From contig NZ_QVFV01000001.1 of the NCBI RefSeq assembly GCF_004212215.1, forward strand, positions 1,448,155 to 1,512,154: 64,000 bases of DNA, in the 5' to 3' direction. Position 1 is the stretch's first letter, and each line of letters begins with the position of its first letter. The notes under the pieces were generated by a model that did no database searches, had not been told where the DNA came from, and saw only the letters and a list, made by a program, of their open reading frames with translations. Shown piece by piece: positions 56,105 through 64,000 of the stretch. A program made the position numbers and the translations under genes. Source of the DNA: Leptolyngbya iicbica LK. Lineage in GTDB: Bacteria; Cyanobacteriota; Cyanobacteriia; Phormidesmidales; Phormidesmidaceae.

Positions 56105-56163
56105 ATCGGTAATCGTCTTTTGCCAAGAATGATGGGATTGTTTGGGGCGATCGCCCTCGCTCG

Positions 56164-56400
56164 CTATCCCGCAACGCTGGCCACTACCAACCGCAGCGTC
56201 GTGAAGAACAGCGGCCATTCGGTATAGGCCGGGAGCAACGCGGTCAGGCGATCGCCCCAAATGAGCGTGCTGTAGCTGCCGCCAGTAACCAAACCGGAGA
56301 GGAGAATCGTGAATATACTGAGCTGATCGATAGGTAAATCAAATTGACCGATCAGCCGATTTCCGGCCTTTGGGGCGCGATTTGAGGATTGCGAGGCCAT
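56164..56400 (-). CDS. Small membrane-associated hypothetical protein
   Basis: 78 aa from ATG at 56400: polar Ser/Arg-rich start, then IGQFDLPIDQLSIFTILLSG and a hydrophobic tail (LLPAYTEWPLFFTTLRLVVA). I do not recognise a family. The frame extends to 56499, but the extra residues look unlike protein. No ribosome site is obvious. Confidence 0.45.
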   Translation of the reverse strand: MASQSSNRAPKAGNRLIGQFDLPIDQLSIFTILLSGLVTGGSYSTLIWGDRLTALLPAYTEWPLFFTTLRLVVASVAG

Positions 56401-56704
56401 GGAATCGCGATCGCCACGCGAAGATATATTTAGTTGAAACGGTCTTCCCAAGAAAGGTCGAGGGAAATGGATGTCAGAGGAAACACTAAGCGTATTCAAT
56501 TTAGTTGAAGAGAGAAATCTTATCGTCGTTAATATCAGTATATTTTATATTTCGAGGCAATGTCATCCCCTTTCGACAGATTTTTTCGGTAAAAATCCAC
56601 TTTTCAGGTATAAATTATTGCTCAAATCCGCCAAGACGCGGCGACAGCGATCGCTGTCGCGCCAAGTACTCTGTCCCGGCGCACCCTCGACTTTCCTCGC
56701 GCCC
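56401..56704. other. AT-rich intergenic stretch
   Basis: 304 bases, AT-rich around 56500-56620; no gene, repeat or terminator recognised. It contains the upstream region of the small protein and the downstream end of glsA. Confidence 0.5.
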
Positions 56705-57721
56705 CTAGCTGGGAGTCGGCGTATTCGGCAAAGGGCGACCAGTTGGCTCGACTAAGTCTGCCGTTAAACCTTGATGGAAGCGGCAGTGACCCATCGACAG
56801 ATCAAACATGTGGAAGCCGTATTCTTGCGATAGGGCTTCAAACACCTTGAGGCCGCGAACGCTATTGCCATGTTCATCCAAAGGCGGCGAGAACACCGCA
56901 ATGCCCGCTTGGTTGGGCACCACCGCGATGAGCCCGCCCGACACCCCACTTTTGGCTGGAATGCCCACCCGAAAGGCCCATTCCCCCGCAAAGTTATACA
57001 TGCCGCAGGTGTACATCACGCTGAGCACATCGCGGACATACTCTGGCTGCAAAACTCGCTGCCCTGTAATGGGGTGTTTTCCCTGATTCGCGAGCGCAGC
57101 AGCCATCGTCGCCAAATCTTGGCAAGTGACCAGCAGGGCACATTGCTGAAAGTACAGATCGAGGGCTTCTTCAATATCGCCGTTGATCATGCCGAAATTG
57201 AGCATGAGGTGGGCCATGGCGCGGTTACGATGCCCAGTGGCCTTTTCCGACAGAAAGGTCGAAATATCGACGTAAACATCTCTGCCGACGTAGCGCTGAA
57301 ACATGGCCAGCATCCGATTGAGGCGTTCGGTAGGGGTATCGCCTTTGATCAGACTGGTGGTGGCGATCGCCCCCGCGTTGATCATGGGATTATCCGGACG
57401 GTGGGAGGTTTCATCCAGGCGAATGTGGGAGTTGAAGGGATCGCCTGTGGGTTCCACGCCAACTTTTTCCAGTAAGCGATCGCGCCCCCAATCCTCCATC
57501 GCCATACCGTAGACAAATACTTTGGAAATGGACTGAATGGTGAACTCTTGCTGAAAATCTCCCACTTGAAACATGCGACCATCCAGCGTGACGACACTGA
57601 TGGCAAATTTGCGGGCATCGGCTTTGGCAAGTTCGGGAATATAGCTGGCGACCTGCCCAGCCGTTAAGTCCCGATACTCTTGATACAGCGTTTCCAAAAA
57701 CGATTGAATGGGGGGCACCAC
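56705..57721 (-). CDS. glsA: Glutaminase
   Basis: Hydrolyses glutamine to glutamate and ammonium (EC 3.5.1.2). 338 aa of the serine-dependent beta-lactamase-like family: [20 protein letters not shown] (about 59-78) contains the SxxK nucleophile, followed by [20 protein letters not shown] and [20 protein letters not shown]. The start is GTG at 57721. No nitrogen-regulation operator could be assigned upstream. Confidence 0.95.
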   Translation of the reverse strand: MVPPIQSFLETLYQEYRDLTAGQVASYIPELAKADARKFAISVVTLDGRMFQVGDFQQEFTIQSISKVFVYGMAMEDWGRDRLLEKVGVEPTGDPFNSHIRLDETSHRPDNPMINAGAIATTSLIKGDTPTERLNRMLAMFQRYVGRDVYVDISTFLSEKATGHRNRAMAHLMLNFGMINGDIEEALDLYFQQCALLVTCQDLATMAAALANQGKHPITGQRVLQPEYVRDVLSVMYTCGMYNFAGEWAFRVGIPAKSGVSGGLIAVVPNQAGIAVFSPPLDEHGNSVRGLKVFEALSQEYGFHMFDLSMGHCRFHQGLTADLVEPTGRPLPNTPTPS

Positions 57722-57919
57722 GTTGTCTACCTTTGCATGATGGGGCAGGGGCGATCGCCCGCTTATGTCACCATATCAGGCCAATTTGTCGGCAGCGACG
57801 CCCGACACCAAAGTGTTGCCGCTCCCGCATTCAGCCCAGCAATTCACCGTGATCCAATGTGTTGCTGAAGAACCATGAATATCCAGTCCGGGACAGCCTT
57901 GCCATGACCAGCGAACAAT

Positions 57920-57946
57920 AAAAAAGGGCAAGCTTAGCGCTTACCC
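57920..57946 (-). terminator. Terminator of the hli gene
   Basis: On the minus strand GGGTAAGC pairs with GCTTGCCC (one G-U pair) and is followed by six T residues. It lies about 95 bp past the hli stop. Confidence 0.8.
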
Positions 57947-58040
57947 TCAGAACCTCTGACTGGGAGACGATGTCTCCTAGAAATACTGGCTGAGCCTTAC
58001 CAAGACCAAAGAGACTCAACCTTGAAACGAATTGTAAAAA

Positions 58041-58184
58041 TTACATCAGACCTAGCTGAGACAGGATGCCTTGGCCAGTGATCAATTCAGTCGCGATGCC
58101 GATTACAAAACCAAGCATTGCCAAACGGCCATTCCAGTTCTCTGCAAACTCGGTGAAACCAAACTTTCCTTGCTCTTCAGTCAT
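58041..58184 (-). CDS. High-light-inducible protein (Hlip/SCP)
   Basis: 47 aa, too short for many gene callers: MTEEQGKFGFTEFAENWNGR, LAMLGFVIGIATELITGQG, ILSQLGLM. The chlorophyll-binding helix motif ENWNGRLAMLGF with the Glu-Arg pair is complete. Hlips bind chlorophyll and carotenoid and protect photosystem assembly in strong light. AGAGG precedes the ATG. GTTTACAA at 58234-58241 resembles one half-site of the HLR1 element bound by RpaB; the second half is degenerate, so this is only suggestive. Confidence 0.93.
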   Translation of the reverse strand: MTEEQGKFGFTEFAENWNGRLAMLGFVIGIATELITGQGILSQLGLM

Positions 58185-58309
58185 GTTACAAACCTCTGTT
58201 GCTTCAAGGGGATAGAGGCTTCTACAACCTCTTGTTTACAAATGTAACTATTCTCCAGAGAATTTGCAACATTTCTTCAACATCTATCTCCATAGACAGA
58301 GAGCGCTTG

Positions 58310-60163
58310 CTAGGGCAAGGCTAGGGCACTACCACCTCCGCGTCTCGTCGGTTCGGCAACGGCGATCGCCCTGCCGTCTGGCTTGACAAGGATGCCAGTA
58401 GCCGCCCCGATTTCATCGGTAGAGGTCAATTGATGACCTTGGAGTGATAGAGCTTCACCCAAATCTGTGAGTTCGAATCCCTGATCGACCAGGGTGACAC
58501 CACTGTTGCGTTGCGATAGCCGGGGGGCCGCGATCGCGTCCTCCAGGTTCATCCCTAAGTCCATTACATTCACGGCAATCTGCAAAACGGTGGTGATGAT
58601 AGTGGAACCACCAGGAGACCCAAACGCTAGTAGGCCGCCATCGGGTGTCAGCGCGATTGTGGGGGCCATGCTACTGCGGGGCCGCTTGCCTGGTTCTGGC
58701 ACGTTGGGATGCGGCGCCTCGGGGTCAAAATCTGTCAATTCATTATTCAAAATGAAACCGTAGCCAGGCACCACCATGCCGGAACCGCCCGTGGATTCCA
58801 GGGTGAGCGTGTAAGCCACAGCCATGCCATCGCGATCGACCACCGTGAGATGAGTCGTTGAGAGGCCCCCAGGAGAAGAGGCTTGAGCGACCGGGGGTAG
58901 GGTCGTGAGGCTGGGACTCGGATCGCGCTGAAAAGGCAGGGGATCCCCAGCGATCGCTCGATAGTTGGCCTCATCCTCCGGAGCCCTTGGCGGCAGTTCA
59001 CTGCGCCGCTGACGGAGATAGTCATCGTTGAACAGGCCAGCCAGCGGCACATCCACATATTCCGGGTCACCCAGATAGGCATTGCGATCGCTAAACGCCA
59101 ACCGTTCCGCTTCGATCAGCCAGTGCAACGCCTCCGCTTCGGTCATGGCACTGAGATCAAAGCCTTCCAATAGCTTCAGGGTTTGGGCTACAGTCAAGCC
59201 CCCGCTACTGGGCAAGCCCATGCCAAAGAGGCGATAGCTACGATAGGTGCTGGTCACCGGGGAACGCACCCGCACCTCATAGCGATCCAGGTCGGCCTCG
59301 GTTAACCTTCCCGGCCAGACTTTGAAGGGAGGCGCTTCGACTGCGGGAGGCGCTTGCACGGTTTGGGCGATCGCGCGGGCCAAGTCACCGCGATAAAAAT
59401 CATTGACGCCGAGAGTCGCCAGGCGGCGGTACGTCGCAGCTAAGTCCGGATTCCGAAAACGACTGCCAATGGCGGGCGATTCCCCCCCTGGCAAGTACAG
59501 GTCACGGGTGCTGGTGAAGGCCGCGAAGCGATCGCGATTCCGGTCAACTTGCTCCGCAAAAGTGGCATCGACCGTGAAGCCCGACTCGGCCAGATCAATA
59601 GACGGTTGCAGGATTTCGGCGAGCGATCGCGTACCGTATCGTTCCAGTGCCGTGGCCCAGTTCAGCGGCGTTCCCGGCACGCCGACCGCGAGGCCGCTGC
59701 TGATGCGATTGGGGAAAAACGGCAAATTTTCGCCTGTGTCACTGTCGGGGTCGCGAAATAACTCGGGAGTCACGGCGGCGGGTGCTTCCTCTCGACCATC
59801 CAGGGTAATCACCGTGTCACGATCGGGCTGGTAAATCAGCATAAAGCCGCCACCACCAATCCCTGCCGAAAAGGGATCAGTGACACCCAACGCAGCAGCC
59901 GTCGCGACAGCGGCATCCACGGCATTGCCACCTGACTTTAAGACGTCGAGGCCAATCTGAGTCGCCCGCTGATCAACACTGGCAACCGCTCCCCCAGTGC
60001 CCACAGCGATATGAGGCGAGGGTTGCGATCGCCCCACTCCGGGCCACCATACTCCGGTCAAAAGACCACCCGCTAACAACCCCACCAAACACCATCGCCT
60101 CCAGCGCGACAGCATTACCTGTACTGTTATCAACAGTTTCGTCCCAATTTTGCCCATGGGCAT
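58310..60163 (-). CDS. ggt: Gamma-glutamyltransferase
   Basis: Cleaves or transfers the gamma-glutamyl group of glutathione (EC 2.3.2.2); made as a precursor that self-cleaves. About 617 aa. After a signal or anchor segment (LVGLLAGGLLTGVWW) come GGNAVDAAVATAAALGVTDP (large subunit), GIGGGGFMLIY, and GGLSTTHLTVVDRDG where the second Thr is the expected nucleophile and new N-terminus. The closing GSPGGSTIITTVLQ fits too. The frame is open to 60523 but overlaps the upstream gene; starts at 60163, 60157 and 60115 are possible, all leaving a signal peptide. Exported to the periplasm. Confidence 0.92.
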   Translation of the reverse strand: MPMGKIGTKLLITVQVMLSRWRRWCLVGLLAGGLLTGVWWPGVGRSQPSPHIAVGTGGAVASVDQRATQIGLDVLKSGGNAVDAAVATAAALGVTDPFSAGIGGGGFMLIYQPDRDTVITLDGREEAPAAVTPELFRDPDSDTGENLPFFPNRISSGLAVGVPGTPLNWATALERYGTRSLAEILQPSIDLAESGFTVDATFAEQVDRNRDRFAAFTSTRDLYLPGGESPAIGSRFRNPDLAATYRRLATLGVNDFYRGDLARAIAQTVQAPPAVEAPPFKVWPGRLTEADLDRYEVRVRSPVTSTYRSYRLFGMGLPSSGGLTVAQTLKLLEGFDLSAMTEAEALHWLIEAERLAFSDRNAYLGDPEYVDVPLAGLFNDDYLRQRRSELPPRAPEDEANYRAIAGDPLPFQRDPSPSLTTLPPVAQASSPGGLSTTHLTVVDRDGMAVAYTLTLESTGGSGMVVPGYGFILNNELTDFDPEAPHPNVPEPGKRPRSSMAPTIALTPDGGLLAFGSPGGSTIITTVLQIAVNVMDLGMNLEDAIAAPRLSQRNSGVTLVDQGFELTDLGEALSLQGHQLTSTDEIGAATGILVKPDGRAIAVAEPTRRGGGSALALP

Positions 60164-60257
60164 GCACCTCACCCGACGCCTGCAACAGTCTTTAGCATAA
60201 GACTGTCCAGCCATGAGAAGGTGGCCCACGCCGCCCCCAGACAGAGCCCTTGAGACG

Positions 60258-61385
60258 TTACTGACGTACCAGGCTATGGCAACGAGCATCGTCATAAAAT
60301 CGCCCAATCTCAATCTCAAACTGCGTACCCACCGGGGTGGTGCGCCATTCTGATTGAGGGCGATCGCAGCGATAGGATTTGTTCGTCTCAACATCGACAA
60401 GCTGTAGCGTATAGGTTTCGATGCTCCGCCCTTGTCGTTTACAGCCCAGAGACGTGCTGCTACAGGGTTGAATATTGACGGTTGGCCACATCGGTTCATC
60501 CGATAAACCGGCACCCACAGCAATCACCCATTCATCTACGTTCCACTCGTCGACCTTGTAAGTACAGTGTTCGTCATAAACGGGCTCTTCACGGTAAGTT
60601 GTCGTGCAAAAACTCTCTTCCCGAAAGGTGCCATCTCCCTGGTCGACCTGTTGAGTACTGCAAGTTTCGCCATCGGCAATCCGACGAGTGCCGCTCTGTT
60701 GGGTGCTGCAACTCACGTCGTAAGCGCCGCTGGGTACGCTACCTTGCCAATCGCTATCAGAGCGGGTCTCGTACACTTCAATGGCAATGCGGCGCTGCCA
60801 GTCATGGCCGGTCACAGCCACCGTTGCGGGTATGGTCATTGAGTACATCACCACCCCGACCAGTCCCCCCAAACCCGTTACAGACGCAATACTGCCGCCG
60901 ATGATGACGGGCTTGTTGGCCATCCAGCGATCGCCCAGCGATCGGCGAGCCGGTTTTGCCGGTTGAGTACGCTGCCTGGCCCGGCGAGGATGCCTCATGG
61001 CTTGGCGTTTCGCCATCTCCTGCGCGATCGCCTGTTCTCTCTGCGCTTCCTGCAACAAGTCTAGATTTTGGGTCGCAAATCTTTCCTCGTGGCGCTTGCT
61101 GCGCGAGGGCACAGTGCTTGCTTCTTCAGCCCCTTTCATCGGGGCACCACAGCGAATACAAAATTTTTGGTCAGCCGCATTAATCGAATCACAGGCAGAG
61201 CAAATCCGATCTTTGCCAGCAAAGGTATAGTTTTTGACCTCGACCTTGTCAGCGTCAGAGGGAAAGTAGCGCCAACTGGGATCTTGGGATGCACCGCATT
61301 GGGGACAGGTCCGATCGGTTTTAGCGAAAAGCTTTTTCTGACCGCAAAATTTACAGTCCCACAGCATTTCGTAAACTTTGCCCAT
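60258..61385 (-). CDS. Double zinc-ribbon membrane protein with Cys-rich outer domain
   Basis: 375 aa from ATG at 61385. The N-terminus has two zinc ribbons: WDCKFCG (about 11-14) with RTCPQCG, and ICSACDS (about 63-66) with FCIRCGAP. A basic linker (KRHEERFATQ...RHPRRARQRT) is followed by one transmembrane helix (about 165-187, IIGGSIASVTGLGGLVGVVM). The C-terminal domain has eight Cys (SCSTQQSG, ETCSTQQ, ESFCTT, DEHCTYK, QPCSS, LGCKRQ, YRCDR, ARCHS) and many acidic/Trp positions; disulfides are plausible if it is outside the cytoplasm. I recognise no named function. Confidence 0.75.
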   Translation of the reverse strand: MGKVYEMLWDCKFCGQKKLFAKTDRTCPQCGASQDPSWRYFPSDADKVEVKNYTFAGKDRICSACDSINAADQKFCIRCGAPMKGAEEASTVPSRSKRHEERFATQNLDLLQEAQREQAIAQEMAKRQAMRHPRRARQRTQPAKPARRSLGDRWMANKPVIIGGSIASVTGLGGLVGVVMYSMTIPATVAVTGHDWQRRIAIEVYETRSDSDWQGSVPSGAYDVSCSTQQSGTRRIADGETCSTQQVDQGDGTFREESFCTTTYREEPVYDEHCTYKVDEWNVDEWVIAVGAGLSDEPMWPTVNIQPCSSTSLGCKRQGRSIETYTLQLVDVETNKSYRCDRPQSEWRTTPVGTQFEIEIGRFYDDARCHSLVRQ

Positions 61386-61622
61386 GGCTATATCTCTCAA
61401 ACCTTAGCTTCTAAATCGCTCGGGTGATCCGTTCCATAGCGTCTTTAGAATGCCCACTGAGAGAAAAAGTGAGCGGTTTGAAAAACCTGGTCATCAACTA
61501 CCAGCGGAGCAACCACCAAGCGGAAAATCAACTTGGCGGCATACAGCACAGTACAGCCGTGGCTCCGCCGAAGACCGTTGTGGAATTGTTGTGTTCAGCC
61601 CCTACGCCTGTGGAGCCTGCGG

Positions 61623-62309
61623 CTAACGAACGGCTTCAATCAGGCGAGAAAAGTAGAACTGAGTTTTGTTCATGGCTTTGCGCTCAATCTTCCACCCCAA
61701 CGATTCGAGAATCTGGACGATATCTTTTTCCGCATGGAGATAAGCCCGCGTCGCTTTACTCGGGCCAGGGAAGAAGCTGCCGACTTTTTTCAAAGCACTG
61801 TAAAACGCAGTTTTCGGCGCGAAACTCAAAATCACCCGTGACTCAGCTAGCGAGCTCAAATGCTGAATCATACCCGCCGCTTTGTCTTGGGGATAATGGA
61901 TCAGCACATCCAGACAAATGACCGTGTGGTACTTGCCCGTCAGCGACTCTAAATCAGAAGCTTGAAACGAGGGAATCGGGCCAGCCGGGAGAGCAGCGAT
62001 CGCCCGCTCATGGGCCTCACCCACCATTTTTTGAGAAATATCGCTGGCGGTGACCACCGCGCCCGCTTGAGCTAAGGGAATGCTTAAACTGCCGACGCCG
62101 CAGCCCGCATCACAAATCGATAGCCCTTTCAAATTGCCATCAGCTTCTAACCAAGCCATCACCGTGTCGATAGTCTGCTGGTGGCCTTTCCGAATGTCGC
62201 GCTGGACTTTGTTGACTTCGCCATCGCCGTAAATCCGCCGCCACCGATCAAAGCCAGTGGCGTTGAAATACTCACGAACGACCGATTTATCGTCTACCGC
62301 ATTGGTCAT
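61623..62309 (-). CDS. chlM: Magnesium protoporphyrin IX methyltransferase
   Basis: SAM-dependent methylation of Mg-protoporphyrin IX (EC 2.1.1.11) in chlorophyll synthesis. 228 aa. The SAM motif ICDAGCGVGSLSIPLAQAGA (about 65-84), SDISQKMVGEAHERA, VICLDVLIHYP and VILSFAPKTAFYSALKKVGS follow the BchM/ChlM pattern. ATG at 62309 begins MTNAVDDKSVVREYFNATGF. It lies alone on the minus strand. Confidence 0.95.
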   Translation of the reverse strand: MTNAVDDKSVVREYFNATGFDRWRRIYGDGEVNKVQRDIRKGHQQTIDTVMAWLEADGNLKGLSICDAGCGVGSLSIPLAQAGAVVTASDISQKMVGEAHERAIAALPAGPIPSFQASDLESLTGKYHTVICLDVLIHYPQDKAAGMIQHLSSLAESRVILSFAPKTAFYSALKKVGSFFPGPSKATRAYLHAEKDIVQILESLGWKIERKAMNKTQFYFSRLIEAVR

Positions 62310-62646
62310 AGTGATTAAAAACAGTTTCTAATTCTTGCAGAATGTCACAACCTTACTGCCACCTATATTACGTCCAAAAAGGAAAAGGCTGGAAGCGGAT
62401 TTCAGCGAAAAATCCCCCCTGATGACCGTGGCGCAAATATCCATTTTTCACAACTTTGTAGCGTCGAGAGACAAGGCAACAGTCGATGCGCAAAGCAGAG
62501 GCAAGCGATAGCGTCTCTTAGTTCTACTCCCAGAACGAACGACGAAGACGAGCAGGCCACCTCAATGGGGGTCTTCTCGTACCCAGAAGCATTTAGCTGC
62601 CTGGATTAGGCATTAGCGATCGCCCATCAACCCTCCAGACTATGCC
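62310..62646. other. chlM-recA intergenic region
   Basis: 337 bases; it should contain the recA terminator and the chlM promoter. I could not identify either with confidence. No gene is visible. Confidence 0.5.
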
Positions 62647-63705
62647 TTAATCATCGTCTGGCATATCATCAAAATCGTCTGTGGCCTCAGCCTCCGAAAA
62701 ACCACCAATCTCGAGCTTCTGCTTCACCTTATTTTCGATTTCGATGGCGAGTTCAGGCTGTTCTTTCAATAGTTTGATGGCATTGTCGCGGCCTTGACTG
62801 ATGTTTTCGCCGTTGTAGCTGTACCAAGCGCCCTTGCGGACAATGATGTCGTGCTTTTCAGCAAGATCAACAATGCAGCCGAGGCTTGAAATGCCTTCAC
62901 CAAAAATCACATCAAACTCAGCGATGCGGAATGGGGGCGCCACCTTATTTTTGGCGACTTTGACTTTGGCACGGATGCCATATTCTTCGGTGCCTTTCTT
63001 CAGGGTTTGAATGCGGCGAATATCAAGCCGTACCGAGGCATAGAACTTCAGGGCATTTCCCCCCGTGGTGGTTTCCGGGTTGCCGTAAACGACGCCGATT
63101 TTCAAGCGCAGCTGGTTAAGGAAGACGACTGTACAGCCAGATTTACCAATGTTTCCGGTGATTTTCCGCAGGGCTTGGCTCATTAAGCGGGCCTGTAAGC
63201 CGACGTGGGCATCGCCCATTTCCCCTTCGATTTCAGCGCGGGGGACAAGAGCGGCGACGGAATCCACCACGACGATGTCGATCGCGGACGATCGCACCAA
63301 CTGATCCACGATTTCGAGAGCGGCTTCGCCCGTGTCCGGTTGCGACACCAACAACTCTTCAATATCAACACCGAGAGCCCCTGCATACACGGGGTCGAGG
63401 GCGTGCTCAGCATCCACAAACGCCGCTGTGCCCCCCTGTTTTTGCACCTCTGCGATCGCGTGCAACGCCAGGGTCGTTTTACCGGAACTCTCAGGGCCAT
63501 AGATTTCAATTACCCGCCCCTTGGGCAGTCCACCGCCTAGCGCCATATCTAGGGTCAATGCGCCTGTGGGCACCGTCGCCACTTTCATCCGGCTAGCGTC
63601 GCCCAGCTTCATGATGGAGCCTTTACCAAAATTGCGCTCAATCTGGTTGAGCACCATATTTAGGGCTTTATCTTTCTCGGAATTCCCAGTGGTAGTCTTA
63701 GCCAT
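62647..63705 (-). CDS. recA: RecA recombinase
   Basis: Strand exchange and DNA-damage signalling. 352 aa with Walker [18 protein letters not shown] (about 70-86), Walker [15 protein letters not shown], the conserved [12 protein letters not shown] and [17 protein letters not shown], and the acidic C-terminus ([13 protein letters not shown]). ATG at 63705 has AAGGGA upstream. TAGTACATGCGTATG just upstream (63796-63810, minus strand) is reminiscent of a cyanobacterial LexA box but does not fit the consensus in its second half. Confidence 0.98.
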   Translation of the reverse strand: MAKTTTGNSEKDKALNMVLNQIERNFGKGSIMKLGDASRMKVATVPTGALTLDMALGGGLPKGRVIEIYGPESSGKTTLALHAIAEVQKQGGTAAFVDAEHALDPVYAGALGVDIEELLVSQPDTGEAALEIVDQLVRSSAIDIVVVDSVAALVPRAEIEGEMGDAHVGLQARLMSQALRKITGNIGKSGCTVVFLNQLRLKIGVVYGNPETTTGGNALKFYASVRLDIRRIQTLKKGTEEYGIRAKVKVAKNKVAPPFRIAEFDVIFGEGISSLGCIVDLAEKHDIIVRKGAWYSYNGENISQGRDNAIKLLKEQPELAIEIENKVKQKLEIGGFSEAEATDDFDDMPDDD

Positions 63706-63865
63706 ACAGTCCCTTAAATCGCAGAGTGCTGAGCAAAGTTAACGCTAGTCTAGCGACAAACCTGATTTTTTTAACCCTTCCAATCATACATACGCATGTA
63801 CTAAAATACCAGCGTTATGTTTGTCCCCTGACCCACCTGATCGCCCTCCCATAGTTCCCCCTCAA

Positions 63866-64000
63866 ATGTCACGAATTCCTGTTGCCGTTCCCGATACCGC
63901 TCTGAGTGTGGCGGGGGTCACCGACTATATCCAAGCGCTGCTCGAACAAGACCCGCAGCTCAACCGAGTCTGGGTGATGGGTGAGGTCTCGAGTGCCAGC
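63866..64000 (+). CDS. xseA: Exodeoxyribonuclease VII large subunit (N-terminus only)
   Basis: The first 45 codons: SVAGVTDYIQALLEQDPQLN then RVWVMGEVSSAS, the OB-fold start of XseA. The frame is open at the window end, so most of the gene is missing. It diverges from recA, with 160 bp between the two starts; both act on DNA ends or gaps. Confidence 0.85.
   Translation, partial: MSRIPVAVPDTALSVAGVTDYIQALLEQDPQLNRVWVMGEVSSAS

Noticed and set aside
58460-58490. GAGTTCGAATCCCTG looks like a tRNA T-arm
   Set aside because: It lies inside the ggt reading frame and no acceptor, D or anticodon arms can be drawn around it.

Overview
The window is chromosomal DNA of a cyanobacterium. The palindrome GCGATCGC (HIP1) recurs throughout. 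Several genes are typical of oxygenic phototrophs: chlM, sqdB and sqdX, ycf34, a 47-aa high-light-inducible protein, an EbsA-like pilus protein and a probable monoglucosyldiacylglycerol synthase. The moderately high GC content and the gene set suit a filamentous Leptolyngbya/Nodosilinea/Phormidium-like lineage, but the genus is an inference. Most genes are single or in short operons. I see no prophage, CRISPR array, rRNA or tRNA.

Layout. 1-1.9 kb: a sensor kinase cut by the window edge, with an ethylene-receptor-like membrane domain and a bilin-type GAF domain. 2.5-7 kb: glgP and pgi, for glycogen breakdown. 7.3-10.5 kb: an FAD oxidoreductase and a phytase-like lipoprotein. 10.8-13.2 kb: sqdB and sqdX for sulfolipid, separated by an intrinsic terminator. 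13.3-16.3 kb: a DUF4864 protein, a NurA-like nuclease and an AstE/AspA-like deacylase. 16.3-19.4 kb is accessory in character: a 747-aa pentapeptide-repeat membrane protein and a DUF4160/DUF2442 gene pair between two copies of a ~46-bp direct repeat. 19.4-27.4 kb: a SWIM zinc protein, ppa, an MBL hydrolase and small unknowns. 27.5-32.9 kb: a desaturase, a decayed IS5-type insertion sequence, dxr and sdhA. 33-40.8 kb: a GT2 lipid glycosyltransferase, an ebsA-like gene, a phosphotransacetylase-like protein, a DprA-like protein, MAPEG, a metallophosphoesterase, a VOC protein and a DUF192 lipoprotein.

41-46 kb holds a two-gene operon: a filamentous-hemagglutinin-type (two-partner-secretion) protein followed by a TPR-CHAT caspase-like protein, both apparently exported. 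46.4-52 kb: nei, a half-size EamA-like protein, a fold-back repeat element, a winged-helix protein translationally coupled to an MscS channel, a strong promoter driving a ~100-nt structured RNA that ends in a terminator, and an EnvC-like M23 protein. 52-64 kb: gor, cca, ycf34, glsA, hli, ggt, a zinc-ribbon membrane protein, chlM, recA and the start of xseA.

The strongest candidates for something not well described are the ethylene/bilin kinase, the secreted CHAT plus hemagglutinin pair, the repeat-flanked DUF4160/DUF2442 module beside the pentapeptide membrane protein, the winged-helix/MscS pair and the candidate small RNA at about 50.5 kb. All functional statements rest on reading motifs by eye; no database search was possible.
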